From: Streptomyces pilosus
GTDB lineage: Bacteria > Actinomycetota > Actinomycetes > Streptomycetales > Streptomycetaceae
Length of the DNA: 64,000 nt
Assembly: GCF_014649835.1 (NCBI RefSeq)
Contig: NZ_BMTU01000017.1
Span: 1 to 64,000, forward strand
Direction: 5' to 3'
The translations under genes and the position numbers were made by a program. Every line of letters begins with the position of its first letter. Position 1 is the first letter of the stretch. Below the pieces are notes generated by a model. It searched no databases. It was not told where the DNA came from and saw nothing but the letters and a program-made list of their open reading frames with translations. Positions 38,929 to 47,764 of the stretch are shown one piece after another.

Positions 38929-39867
38929 GTGCCACGCATCGACGAGTTGAAGCCGACGCACGCCATGTCCGTACCTCTTCGTGTCGGCCACGGCGGGGTG
39001 CAGATCGTCAGGGGGCACTACGAGCCGATCGCCGGGACCGTGCGGACCCACCAGTTCGGCGGGGTGCGGGTGGCACTGGTCAAGGGCGACGGACCCGCCG
39101 AACTGATCCGCCCCGCCCGGCAGATCGACACGCGCACGGCGGGCTGCCTGCGCGTCGTACGGCCGCTGACCGGCACGGTCTGGGTGTTCCAGGACGGCCG
39201 GCACGCGATCGTCCGCGCCCCGAACCTGGTCTGCTTCGACAGCACCCGCCCCTACAAGGTGGTCATGCCGGAGAACTTCCGCCTGGTCGACATCATGGTG
39301 ACGCACCGTCTGGTCGGCCTGACCGCCCACGACGCCGAGCCCCTGACGGCCCGGCCGTGGTCCGGCGCCGAAGGGCTCGCCGCCCTGCTGTCCTCCCTGC
39401 TCGACGGGCTCGGCAGGCACGGCAGGGAGGTGGAGACCGCCGTCGACCTGCTCGGCGGCAGCGTCGTGGGACTGACCGCGGCGCTCTTCGCGGAACGCAT
39501 GCGCGAGGTCGCCGAGGACCCGCAGATCGCCCGCCAGACGCTGATGCTGAACGTCCAGACCTACGTGCGCGAGCGGCTGGCCGACCCCGGGCTGAGCCCG
39601 GTGACGATCGCCCGCGAGCACAACATCTCCCTGCGCTACCTGCAGAAGATCTTCCAGGAGCACGGGATCAGCCCTGCCCGCTGGATACGCGACGAACGGC
39701 TCTCCCGCTGCCGCAGCGAACTCGCCGACGCCTCCCTGGACCACCTGCCCGTCGCGCTCATCGGGGAGCGGGCCGGACTGTACGGGGCGTCCCACTTCAG
39801 CCGGCTCTTCCGCGACCGCTACGGCATCACTCCCCGTGAATACCGCAGAGAGCGGGACGGCTCATGA
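38929..39867 (+). CDS. AraC-family transcriptional regulator
   Basis: About 312 residues from GTG 38929 (GGAGG eight bases upstream); an ATG at 38914 would add five. Residues 20-200 form an AraC-binding-like domain (GTVWVFQDGRHAIVRAPNLV, FDSTRPYKVVMPENF). Residues 210-310 hold the double HTH: LSPVTIAREHNISLRYLQKI, FQEHGISPARWIRDERL, and YGASHFSRLFRDRYGITPRE. An ARE-like site lies upstream, so it is probably released by the butyrolactone signal and in turn activates the cluster. Its stop overlaps the start of the adenylate-SARP fusion gene (ATGA), so both are co-expressed. Confidence 0.8.
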   Translation: MPRIDELKPTHAMSVPLRVGHGGVQIVRGHYEPIAGTVRTHQFGGVRVALVKGDGPAELIRPARQIDTRTAGCLRVVRPLTGTVWVFQDGRHAIVRAPNLVCFDSTRPYKVVMPENFRLVDIMVTHRLVGLTAHDAEPLTARPWSGAEGLAALLSSLLDGLGRHGREVETAVDLLGGSVVGLTAALFAERMREVAEDPQIARQTLMLNVQTYVRERLADPGLSPVTIAREHNISLRYLQKIFQEHGISPARWIRDERLSRCRSELADASLDHLPVALIGERAGLYGASHFSRLFRDRYGITPREYRRERDGS

Positions 39868-42800
39868 CCGCGGCAGACCTCTCCCCGGGGGAGCTCTCCC
39901 CGGGAGTCCTCTCCCCGGCGGGCCCCTCCCCGGCGGACCTCTCCCTGCTCGACGGCGGGACCGCCCCGCGCCCGGAGTGCGCCACGCTCGGCACCGCGCT
40001 CGTACGGGCCTCGCTCGTCCCCGCCCCCGCGGGGATGTGCTTCGTCGGCGCCGACGGCGGCGAGACCCACTGGAGCTACGCCCGTCTCCTCCGGGAGGCG
40101 GCCCGCACCCTCGGCGGGATGCGGGAGGCCGGGGTCCGCCCCGGCGAACGGGTCGTACTGCACATCGCCGACGAACCCGAGCTGCTGACCGTGTTCTGGG
40201 CGTGCGTACTGGGCGGATTCGTCCCGCTGCTCGTCGGCACCGGCGGCCACCGCGACGCCGCACCCGGCCTGCTGCACTCCGTGTGGGACCGCCACGGCCA
40301 CCCCCGTGTCGTCACCGGCCGGGACCAGCGGATCCTCGCCGCCACCCGGACGCACCCCGCCTGGGGCAGGGCCTGGCTCGGCCACCCGCACCACCTGCGC
40401 GCCGCCGCCCCCGACCACCACCGGCACCCGGCCGGCCCCGACGACCTCGCGGTCCTGCTGCTCACCTCCGGCTCCACCGGCGCGCCCAGGGCCGTGACGC
40501 TCACCCACCGCAACATCCTCAGCCGCAGCGCCGCCACCGCCCGCGCCAACGGACTCGGCCGCGCGACCCGCACCGTCAACTGGATGCCACTGGACCACGC
40601 CGGCGGGCTGCTGCTGTTCCACGTGCGGGACGTCTACCTCGGCGCCTACCAGGTGCACGCCCGCCGGGACTGGGTCCTCGCCGACCCGCTGCGCTGGCTC
40701 ACCCTGGCCGACCGGCACCGGGCCTGCACCACCTGGGCGCCCAACTTCGCCTTCTCCCTCGTCAACGACCAGGCGCACCGGCTCACCGGCCGGACCTGGG
40801 ACCTCAGCCGCCTGCGCTACCTCATGAACGGCGGTGAGGCCGTCCACGCCTCGGTGGTCCGGCGCTTCATGGAACTGCTCGCCCCCTTCCGGCTGCCCGG
40901 CGACGCCATGTTCCCCGGCTGGGGGATGTCCGAGACGGCGGCCGGCGTCGTCGACTGCCGCCTCTCCGACCTGAACACCGCCGACGGCCGCTACGACCGC
41001 TGCGTACCCGCCGGACGGCCCCATCCGGGCACCGCCGTACGCTGCGTCGATGACCGCGACGAGCAGGTTCCCGCCGGAACCGTGGGTCACCTCCAGGTGA
41101 GCGGCCCCTCCGTCACCGCCGGTTATCTCGACGACCCCGAACACACCCGCCGCTCCTTCACCGCGGACGGCTGGTTCCGCACCGGGGACCTGGCGTTCGT
41201 CAGGGACGGCGTCCTCACCGTCACCGGCCGCGCCGGGGACCTGATCGAGCACGGCGGGGTGCGCTGTCACAGCCATGAGATCGAGGCAGCGGTGGAGGAG
41301 CTGGACTTCGTCACCCCGTCCCACACCGTGGCCTGCCCCGTCACCGGCACCGCCGGCGACGAGCTCGCCGTCTTCTACCACCCACGCCCCGGCACCCCGC
41401 CGGACCGGGCGGAGGCCGCCATCCGCGCCCGCGTCACCGCCGGTCTCGGCCTGACCGTGACCCGCGTGGTGCCGGTGGACACCCAGGACATCCCCAGGAC
41501 CGGCATCGGCAAGCTCCGCAGAGCCCGGCTACGGCAGTGGTACGAGGCAAGGGACGGCCGCACCGACCGCACGGACACGGACCGCCGCCCCACCGCCGTC
41601 GTGAACGAGGCGCCCGCACCGCAGGCAGGAAAGGAAGTCAACGTCATGACAGACACGGCACGCCACGCCGCGGACGGCGGTGCGCTGAGGATCGGGGTGC
41701 TCGGCCCGCTGGACATCAGCTCGCAGGACGGGGGCCGGGACGAGGACCGCACACCCACCGCGCCGATGACCCGGCGCGCCCTGGCGATGCTGCTGCTCAA
41801 CGCCAACCGCCTGGTCTCCACCTCGACCCTGATCGATGAACTGTGGGAGACGGAACCGCCGCGCCTGGCCCGCAAGACCGTGCAGACGTACGTCTACCAG
41901 ATGCGCAAGGCGCTGCGCTGCCCCGGGGATCCGGTCGAGCGGGTGCGCACCGGGCCGGGCGGCTACCGCATCGACCTCCGGCCGGGGGAACTGGACCTGT
42001 GGGAGTTCGAGCACGGGGTCGCGCGCGCCCGCACCGCGCTCGACGAGGGCGATCCACGCACCGCCGCGACCCTGCTGCGCCAGGCGCTCGCCCTGTGGCG
42101 CGGCGAACCGTTCGCCGGGCTGGAGACGGGAATGCTGCTCGGCGCGCAGATCGCCCAGATCGCCGAATCCCGGCTCGGCGCACTGGAGCTGCGCATCACC
42201 GCCGACCTGCAACTCGGCCGCCACCGCGGCCTGGTGGGGGAGCTGCGCCAGCTCACCGCGGACCACCCGCTGAACGAGGAGTTCGCCGCGCAGCTGATGC
42301 TCGCCGCGCACCGGTCGGGGCAGCGTGCCACCGCCCTGGAGGCCTTCGCGCGGCTGCGCCGCCGGCTCGTCGACGAACTGGGCATCGAACCGGGCGAACG
42401 ACTCCAGTGGCTCCAGCGGGACGTACTGAGCGAGGTGCTCCCCGCACCGGAGCCCCTCCCCCTCACGGCACCCGCGCGGACGGTGGCCGCCACCCCCGGG
42501 CCCCCCGCACGCCCCACACAGCCCGCCCACGGCCGACTCCCCCTGGACACACCGGACTTCACCGGCCGCACCCGGGAACTGGCCGAGCTGTCCGCGCTGG
42601 CGGGCGGCGACGGGCACCGGCACGGGACACCGCCGGGAGGGCACGGTGCGGGCCCGCGGGTCGTGGTGGTGCTGGGCCCGGTCGGGGTGGGCAAGACCGC
42701 GCTCGCCGTGCACGGGGCGCACCGGCTGGCAGGGGACTTCCCCGACGGGGTGCTGCACGCCCGGCTGCACGACGGCGACGACCGCCCGCGCACGGCGGCC

Positions 42801-43628
42801 TCCGTACTGCGCGGACTGCTGCGGGACTGCGGCACGGGCCCGGCGGAACTGCCCGACGACACCGACGAACTCGCCGGGATGTTCCGGGCGTTCAGCGCCG
42901 GACGGTCCCTGCTGGTGCTCCTGGACGACGCCGCGGGCACCGACCAGGTACTGCCGCTGCTCCCGGCCGACGACGCGAGCTTGGCGCTGGTGACCTCCCG
43001 GGTCCGGCTGCCCGGCCTGCCCGGCGCCCGGTCACTGCAGCTGGGGCCGCTGTCGGCCCAGGACGCGGCCGCCTTCTTCGCGGGCGTCGCCGGTCCCGAG
43101 CGCATGGCCGGCGGGCCGGGCGCCCTGGACAAGGTGGCGGAACTGATGGGCCACTACCCCCTCACCCTGCGCGCCGTGGGCGAGAAGTTCGCGGCCCGCC
43201 CCATGTGGACGCTCCCCGACCTGGCCCTCGGCCTGGTCCATGACGGCCATCTGGCGGCGGAGCTCCACGACGAGGCCTGCGACGTACTGGCCCGCGCGTC
43301 CGCCGCCGTAGCCCGGCTGCCCGCACCGCTGCGCCGGGCACTGGCCCTGCTCGCATCGGCCGGAGCGGCCCCCTTCGACATGGAGCGGGCCGGCCGGCTG
43401 CTGGCCGGCGACGCGTGGACCGTGCAGTCCCTGATCGGCCGGCTCCTCGACCACCACGTGGTGGTACGGCTGGACCATCCCGACCCCTCCACCCTCGTCC
43501 TGCGGGTCCCGGACCTGATCCGCCTGACCCTGCCCTCCCCCGACGACGCCGAACTCCACATCCTCCCGGGCACCGGCCGCGAACTCGACGGCCGCACGGT
43601 CTCCGGGGTCCTGACCTCGGCCGGGTGA
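39864..43628 (+). CDS. Fusion of an adenylating enzyme and a SARP regulator
   Basis: 1254 residues in one frame. Residues 30-570 are an ANL enzyme with usable motifs: LLLTSGSTGAPRAVTLTH (A3; Lys replaced by Arg), WGMSETAAG (A5), WFRTGDL (A7) and IPRTGIGKLRRARL (A10 with its Lys); it resembles FAAL/PKS-loading ligases (WMPLDHAGGLLLF). Residues 605-850 are a SARP: GVLGPLDI, LAMLLLNANRLVSTSTLID, VQTYVYQMRKAL, YRI, then a BTAD domain with AHRSGQRATALEAF. Residues 870-1254 hold an NB-ARC module (GPVGVGKTAL near 937; VLLDDAAG). An in-frame ATG at 41646 (residue 595) has AAGGAAG upstream, so a separate SARP may also be made. The N-terminus carries a 5-residue tandem repeat. Confidence 0.8.
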   Translation: MTAADLSPGELSPGVLSPAGPSPADLSLLDGGTAPRPECATLGTALVRASLVPAPAGMCFVGADGGETHWSYARLLREAARTLGGMREAGVRPGERVVLHIADEPELLTVFWACVLGGFVPLLVGTGGHRDAAPGLLHSVWDRHGHPRVVTGRDQRILAATRTHPAWGRAWLGHPHHLRAAAPDHHRHPAGPDDLAVLLLTSGSTGAPRAVTLTHRNILSRSAATARANGLGRATRTVNWMPLDHAGGLLLFHVRDVYLGAYQVHARRDWVLADPLRWLTLADRHRACTTWAPNFAFSLVNDQAHRLTGRTWDLSRLRYLMNGGEAVHASVVRRFMELLAPFRLPGDAMFPGWGMSETAAGVVDCRLSDLNTADGRYDRCVPAGRPHPGTAVRCVDDRDEQVPAGTVGHLQVSGPSVTAGYLDDPEHTRRSFTADGWFRTGDLAFVRDGVLTVTGRAGDLIEHGGVRCHSHEIEAAVEELDFVTPSHTVACPVTGTAGDELAVFYHPRPGTPPDRAEAAIRARVTAGLGLTVTRVVPVDTQDIPRTGIGKLRRARLRQWYEARDGRTDRTDTDRRPTAVVNEAPAPQAGKEVNVMTDTARHAADGGALRIGVLGPLDISSQDGGRDEDRTPTAPMTRRALAMLLLNANRLVSTSTLIDELWETEPPRLARKTVQTYVYQMRKALRCPGDPVERVRTGPGGYRIDLRPGELDLWEFEHGVARARTALDEGDPRTAATLLRQALALWRGEPFAGLETGMLLGAQIAQIAESRLGALELRITADLQLGRHRGLVGELRQLTADHPLNEEFAAQLMLAAHRSGQRATALEAFARLRRRLVDELGIEPGERLQWLQRDVLSEVLPAPEPLPLTAPARTVAATPGPPARPTQPAHGRLPLDTPDFTGRTRELAELSALAGGDGHRHGTPPGGHGAGPRVVVVLGPVGVGKTALAVHGAHRLAGDFPDGVLHARLHDGDDRPRTAASVLRGLLRDCGTGPAELPDDTDELAGMFRAFSAGRSLLVLLDDAAGTDQVLPLLPADDASLALVTSRVRLPGLPGARSLQLGPLSAQDAAAFFAGVAGPERMAGGPGALDKVAELMGHYPLTLRAVGEKFAARPMWTLPDLALGLVHDGHLAAELHDEACDVLARASAAVARLPAPLRRALALLASAGAAPFDMERAGRLLAGDAWTVQSLIGRLLDHHVVVRLDHPDPSTLVLRVPDLIRLTLPSPDDAELHILPGTGRELDGRTVSGVLTSAG
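39878..39945 (+). repeat. 15-bp tandem repeat in the fusion gene
   Basis: Four imperfect 15-base units beginning TCTCCCCGG or CCTCCCCGG encode repeats of Leu/Pro-Ser-Pro-Gly/Ala-x near the N-terminus (LSPGELSPGVLSPAGPSPAD). Likely a variable linker. Confidence 0.65.
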
Positions 43629-44496
43629 CCGCGGTCAGGACCCCCACGACCGGCAGTCATGGCCGGCCACCGGGGACAGGGAGGCGGCACCAGGTGGCGG
43701 CCCCGTCGTTGCCGGTTCCCCGGGTACCGCCGTGGGCGGCGGTGAGGCGGTCGGCGGGGAAGGGGCCACGACCGCTTGCGGCGCCGGTGCCGGCGTGGCG
43801 GACGACCGGTGGTGGGGTTGCCGGTTGAGGTTGCCGGTATGGACGGGCCGTACGCCGCGTACAGGTGAGGTGGTCGCCACACGATGCGGTGAATGCGGTC
43901 ACCACACCTCCCGCCGGGCCAGGTCATTGGCCGGGGCTTCACCCCGCCTGGACCGGACGGGTCCACCGTGAGCGAGGCGGGGCCCGTCCGGGCACGCCGG
44001 TACGGCCCGGTCCAGGTGAGGAGACGGTATGCGGCATGACGAGCACGACAGGGCACCGGCCCGCTGGTTGATGGTGCCCGCGGGGGTGGAGATCGACCTC
44101 GATCCGCCGTGCGGGTCCGGCCGGCCCGGAGGCCGGCGCCCGGGTGAGGAGTACGCGGCGCGGCACGCGGTCGTCTGCCGTCGTTGCGGCGCACCGCAGC
44201 CGTCGCGCGGCGGGGCCTGAGGAGGAAACCGGCCCCCGCCGCCGGGGGTCGTGGCGGGACAGCGGCACCCGCGCGGAGACGGGCCGAGGCCCGCGCCGCG
44301 GTGAACGGTCTCCGGGTTCCTCCACTGCCTCAGGGGCGTGGGGGAGCCCTCTTCGCCGGGCCATTCGCGCAGGCCGCCGCCAACCCCCTCCACCGCCTAT
44401 GACCTGCACGTTCACCACCCCTTGGTCCCCCCTTGGACGCCCCGGCCGAGGCTGCCGGAGCAGGTAGTCGGGAACGAGTGGCGAGGTGGGGACGGA
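43629..44496. other. Long intergenic stretch
   Basis: About 870 bases with only one weak small gene candidate (44029-44220). No ARE-like site or insertion sequence ends were seen. Confidence 0.4.
44029..44220 (+). CDS. Small hypothetical protein with C-terminal CxxC
   Basis: Sixty-three residues from ATG 44029 with GAGGAG five bases upstream. The sequence is charged (MRHDEHDRAPARW), then LMVPAGVEIDLDPP, and ends in VVCRRCGAPQPSRGGA, a single CxxC that could bind zinc with a partner. No family is recognised. The good ribosome binding site is the main support. Confidence 0.35.
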   Translation: MRHDEHDRAPARWLMVPAGVEIDLDPPCGSGRPGGRRPGEEYAARHAVVCRRCGAPQPSRGGA

Positions 44497-45717
44497 ATGC
44501 AGACCAGGCTGCACAGGCGCACCATGCGGGGCGAGCTGTTTCCCCCGGCGCGGGGGACCTCACCGGGGAGCGTGCTGGAGGAGCTGAGCGCGGTGCTCTT
44601 CGAGTCCCTGCCGCGCAGTGACCAGCGGCGCCGGGGCGTGGAGTACGTACAGGGCCTGCTCGGTGTCGAGGGGCGCAAGTCGATACGGAACATCTCCTCC
44701 CTGTTCGGCGGGGAGGCGGCGGAGCAGAGCCTGCACCACTTCATCAGCGGCTCCACCTGGGACTGGAGCCCCGTCCGCCGCGCTCTCGCCCGTCACCTGG
44801 AGGAGATCCTGCCGACCCGGGCCTACCTGCTGCGGCCGATGGTGATACCCAAGGCGGGCGACAACTCGGTCGGTGTGGACCGGCGGTTCGACCCCGGCCG
44901 CGGGCAGATGATGAACGCGCAGCAGGCCGTCGGCGTGTGGGCGGTCTCGGAGGAGCACAGCACCCCCGTCAACTGGCGTCTGCACCTGCCCGAGGCCTGG
45001 CTGGAGGACGCCACCCGGCGCCGGCAGGCGTCGATCCCGGAGAGCGCCGCACCCGAGACCATGGACCAGTGCTGCGTGGAGGCCTACTTGGGCATCGTCC
45101 GGGACTGGGGTCTGCCGGCCCGGCCGGCCGTCATGGACGCCCGCCAGGCCGATGTCCCGGCCGTCGTGAGCCGGCTCCAGGCCGGGGGCGCGCCGATGCT
45201 GCTGCGGGTCAGCGCCAACCTGCGGCTGACCGCGACCGACCCGGGCCTGCCCCGTACGGCGACCGAGGCGGAGATGACGGCGCACCGGTTGATGCTGGTG
45301 GCCCGCCCGCTGCGGCAGCCGGTCATCCAGCGCGGGCCGGACGGGGGCGGGGTGCACGCGGGCCTGACCGCGGCCGTGCGGGTGCGGCTGCCGCTGCGGG
45401 GCGCCCGCCGGCCGTCCCCGAGGGGCGACCTGGTGCTCCTCGGCGTCGGCGAGAACGGCGGGCGCTGGCCGGGCGAGCTGTGGCTGACCGACCTCGCCGA
45501 TCTGCACCCCGCCCAGTTGCTGCGGCTGACCCGGGTGACCCGGCGCGTGGAGCGGGACTTCGCCGGGATCGCCGAGCGGGTGGGGATCAAGGACTTCTCC
45601 GGCCGCTCCTTCAGCGGCTGGCACCGGCACGCCACCCTCGCCTCGGCCGCCCATGCCGTCGCGGTGCTGTCCGGCACGGCCGAGCAGCCGGCGGAGGCGA
45701 CCCGCATACCCGCGTGA
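44497..45717 (+). CDS. Second IS701-transposase-like protein, catalytic residues lost
   Basis: 406 residues from ATG 44497. It has the same layout as the protein at 35441: LPRSDQRRRGVEYVQGLLGV, GRKSIRNISSLFG, LHHFISGSTWDWSPVRRALA, and FSGWHRHATLASAAHAVAVL. The DDTGFPKxG motif reads RPMVIPKAG with both Asp missing, then NSVGVDRRFDP is still recognisable (HSVGVxRQY in active enzymes). The second-aspartate region is VMDARQAD. The two proteins are related but not recent duplicates. It is a single-gene unit without visible terminal inverted repeats and ends 122 bases before a long inverted repeat. Likely a domesticated, possibly regulatory, DNA-binding protein. Confidence 0.7.
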   Translation: MQTRLHRRTMRGELFPPARGTSPGSVLEELSAVLFESLPRSDQRRRGVEYVQGLLGVEGRKSIRNISSLFGGEAAEQSLHHFISGSTWDWSPVRRALARHLEEILPTRAYLLRPMVIPKAGDNSVGVDRRFDPGRGQMMNAQQAVGVWAVSEEHSTPVNWRLHLPEAWLEDATRRRQASIPESAAPETMDQCCVEAYLGIVRDWGLPARPAVMDARQADVPAVVSRLQAGGAPMLLRVSANLRLTATDPGLPRTATEAEMTAHRLMLVARPLRQPVIQRGPDGGGVHAGLTAAVRVRLPLRGARRPSPRGDLVLLGVGENGGRWPGELWLTDLADLHPAQLLRLTRVTRRVERDFAGIAERVGIKDFSGRSFSGWHRHATLASAAHAVAVLSGTAEQPAEATRIPA

Positions 45718-45839
45718 GCGCCGGAAGGCCCCGGGGAGGGCCGGGAGGGCGGAGGCGCCCGGGTGCACCAGGAGCGCCGGGGACGGCGGCGCAGTGTACG
45801 GACAGGTAAAGGATCTGGCGGAAACTCGTCGCCCGTTGT

Positions 45840-45874
45840 GTCAGCTCACCGGCCGGTCCGGCCGGTGAGCTGAC
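45840..45874. terminator. Long perfect inverted repeat (terminator or operator)
   Basis: GTCAGCTCACCGGCCGG and its exact complement surround a single T (17-bp arms). It lies between the IS701-like gene and the esterase gene. No U-tract follows, and CAGCTGACGGATTGCC repeats part of the arm just downstream, so an operator is an alternative. Confidence 0.5.
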
Positions 45875-45981
45875 GGACTCCGCGGGGCAGCTGACGGATT
45901 GCCGGGCCGGTCTTTGGCGACCCCCGAAGCGGCGGCACACGATCGGCGGACCGATCCCGACCGAGTGTCCGAGGAGTCACC

Positions 45982-47616
45982 ATGGCCAGCCAGCCACAGG
46001 CCGCAGCCAGGCGTGCGGGCACGTCCGCCGCCGTCACGGAACCGTCGCGCGCCACGACCGGGAACAGGGTCGTGGCGCGTACGGAGAGCGGGCTGGTGGC
46101 CGGCGAACGCTCAGGCCGCGTCGCTGTCTTCCGCGGTGTCCCCTACGCGGCACCGCCGGTGGGTGCCCTGCGTTTCGCCTCCCCCCGGCCGCCCGTGCCC
46201 TGGACCGGTGTGCGTGAGGCGGTGCGGTTCTCCGACGTGTCCTTCCAGAGCGCCGTCCCCAACCGGCCGGTGCCGCCCGGCAGTGAGGACTCGCTGTACG
46301 CCAACGTCTGGACGCCCGGTCCCGGCGGCAGCCGGCCTGTCCTGGTCTACATCCACGGCGGCGGCTGGCAGGCCGGGGCGGGCAGCCTGCCCGTGTACGA
46401 CGGGGGCCGGCTCGCGGACCGTGGCGATCTGGTGGTCGTCACCTTCAACTACCGCCTCGGGGTCCTCGGGTTCGGCCTGCACGAGGAGCTCGCCGACCCG
46501 GAGAGCGGGCACTTCGCCAACTGGGGGCTGCAGGACCAGCAGGCGCTGCTGCACTGGGTGCACGCCAACGCCGCCGCCTTCGGCGGGGACCCCGGGAACA
46601 TCACCGTGTGCGGCACCTCCGCGGGCGGCGCCGCGGCCTGGCAGCTCGCCCTGCTTCCCGAAACGCGTGGCCTGATCCGGCGTATCGTGCCGATCAGTCC
46701 CAGCCATGTCGCCCCGCCCGCCACCTCGCTGACGCCGCAGGACTCCCGTACCGCCTACGAGGCCGTCGCCCGCCGGCTGGGCACCACCGTCGCCGGACTG
46801 CGTACGGTGCCGGCCGCCGCGCTCGCCGGGGCGTGGGAGGAGATCTTCGCCCCGCGACCCGAGGAGCGGATCGTCGGCAGCGGGCGCTGGTACCGCGGTC
46901 CGGTCCTGGACGGCCGCACCCTGCCCGCCCACGACCATCACCTGCCGACGCCGGACATGCCGGTGCTGTCGGTCCACACCAGCACCGAGGGCTCCTTCTA
47001 CACCGGCCCCGGCTCCCCGCAGCCCGCACCCGCCCCGCGCGACGACACCGAGCTGAGGCGGGTCGTACGCGAGGTGTTGGACCTCGGCCGGCCGGGCGCC
47101 GGTGACGATCTCGCGCGCGCCTGCGCCACCGCCTACCGGGACGCGGCCCGCGACGCCGGGCTGCCGGACGACCCGCTGTCGCTGTGGACCGAGATCCTGG
47201 GGGACGCGTTCTTCCGGCACCAGATCGTCCGGTTCGCCGAACGCCACGCCCGGTCCGGCACCAGTCCGCTGTACGCGATGGAGTTCGCCCACCCCGTGCT
47301 GCCGCCCCACTTCGGCACCCCGCACGAGGCGACGTCACCGTTCCTGTTCGGCACCCACCGGCTGCCGCAGCTCGCCCCGGTCTTCGGCGACTGGCCCGTC
47401 GAGCGGCTGCTGTCCGACATCCTCGCCGACGCCGTGGCCGCCTTCGCCCGTACGTCCGTCCCGCGCACCCCGAACACGGCCGACTGGCCGCCGTTCACCC
47501 CCGGCGCACCCAGCACGCTCGTCCTCGGCGGGCCCCGCATCGCCGAGGTCGCCCGCACCCCGAAGCTCGCCCAGCTCGGCTTCTGGGACACCGTCGGCTG
47601 GGAGCCCCGCCTCTGA
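45982..47616 (+). CDS. Type B carboxylesterase/lipase
   Basis: 544 residues. Family motifs: FRGVPYAAPPVGALRF, EDSLYANVWTP, oxyanion YIHGGGW, nucleophile in VCGTSAGG (Ser near 213; Thr replaces the usual Glu of GESAGG), and the His region GTPHEATSPFLFG near 450. It is probably a cytoplasmic hydrolase; no signal peptide is present. It could cleave an ester intermediate or catalyse transfer in product assembly, or act on the mature product. It stands alone, preceded by the long inverted repeat and followed by the DAHP synthase operon. Confidence 0.8.
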   Translation: MASQPQAAARRAGTSAAVTEPSRATTGNRVVARTESGLVAGERSGRVAVFRGVPYAAPPVGALRFASPRPPVPWTGVREAVRFSDVSFQSAVPNRPVPPGSEDSLYANVWTPGPGGSRPVLVYIHGGGWQAGAGSLPVYDGGRLADRGDLVVVTFNYRLGVLGFGLHEELADPESGHFANWGLQDQQALLHWVHANAAAFGGDPGNITVCGTSAGGAAAWQLALLPETRGLIRRIVPISPSHVAPPATSLTPQDSRTAYEAVARRLGTTVAGLRTVPAAALAGAWEEIFAPRPEERIVGSGRWYRGPVLDGRTLPAHDHHLPTPDMPVLSVHTSTEGSFYTGPGSPQPAPAPRDDTELRRVVREVLDLGRPGAGDDLARACATAYRDAARDAGLPDDPLSLWTEILGDAFFRHQIVRFAERHARSGTSPLYAMEFAHPVLPPHFGTPHEATSPFLFGTHRLPQLAPVFGDWPVERLLSDILADAVAAFARTSVPRTPNTADWPPFTPGAPSTLVLGGPRIAEVARTPKLAQLGFWDTVGWEPRL

Positions 47617-47764
47617 CCCGCCGTCAGTCGTCACGCACGGCGCATCGCACGGCGCATGGACCGGCTCCTCCTGCGGAGCCGGTTTCCCTACCATCCGCTT
47701 TCCCCACCCTCCGCGCGCCCGCATCCGTGGCCGCATCGATCACTCTTCGCATCTGGAGACCTTC

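Noticed and set aside
35441..45717. Active insertion sequences at 35441 and 44497
   Set aside because: First catalytic aspartates are missing in both, no terminal inverted repeats or target duplications are visible, and one gene overlaps its neighbours on both sides.
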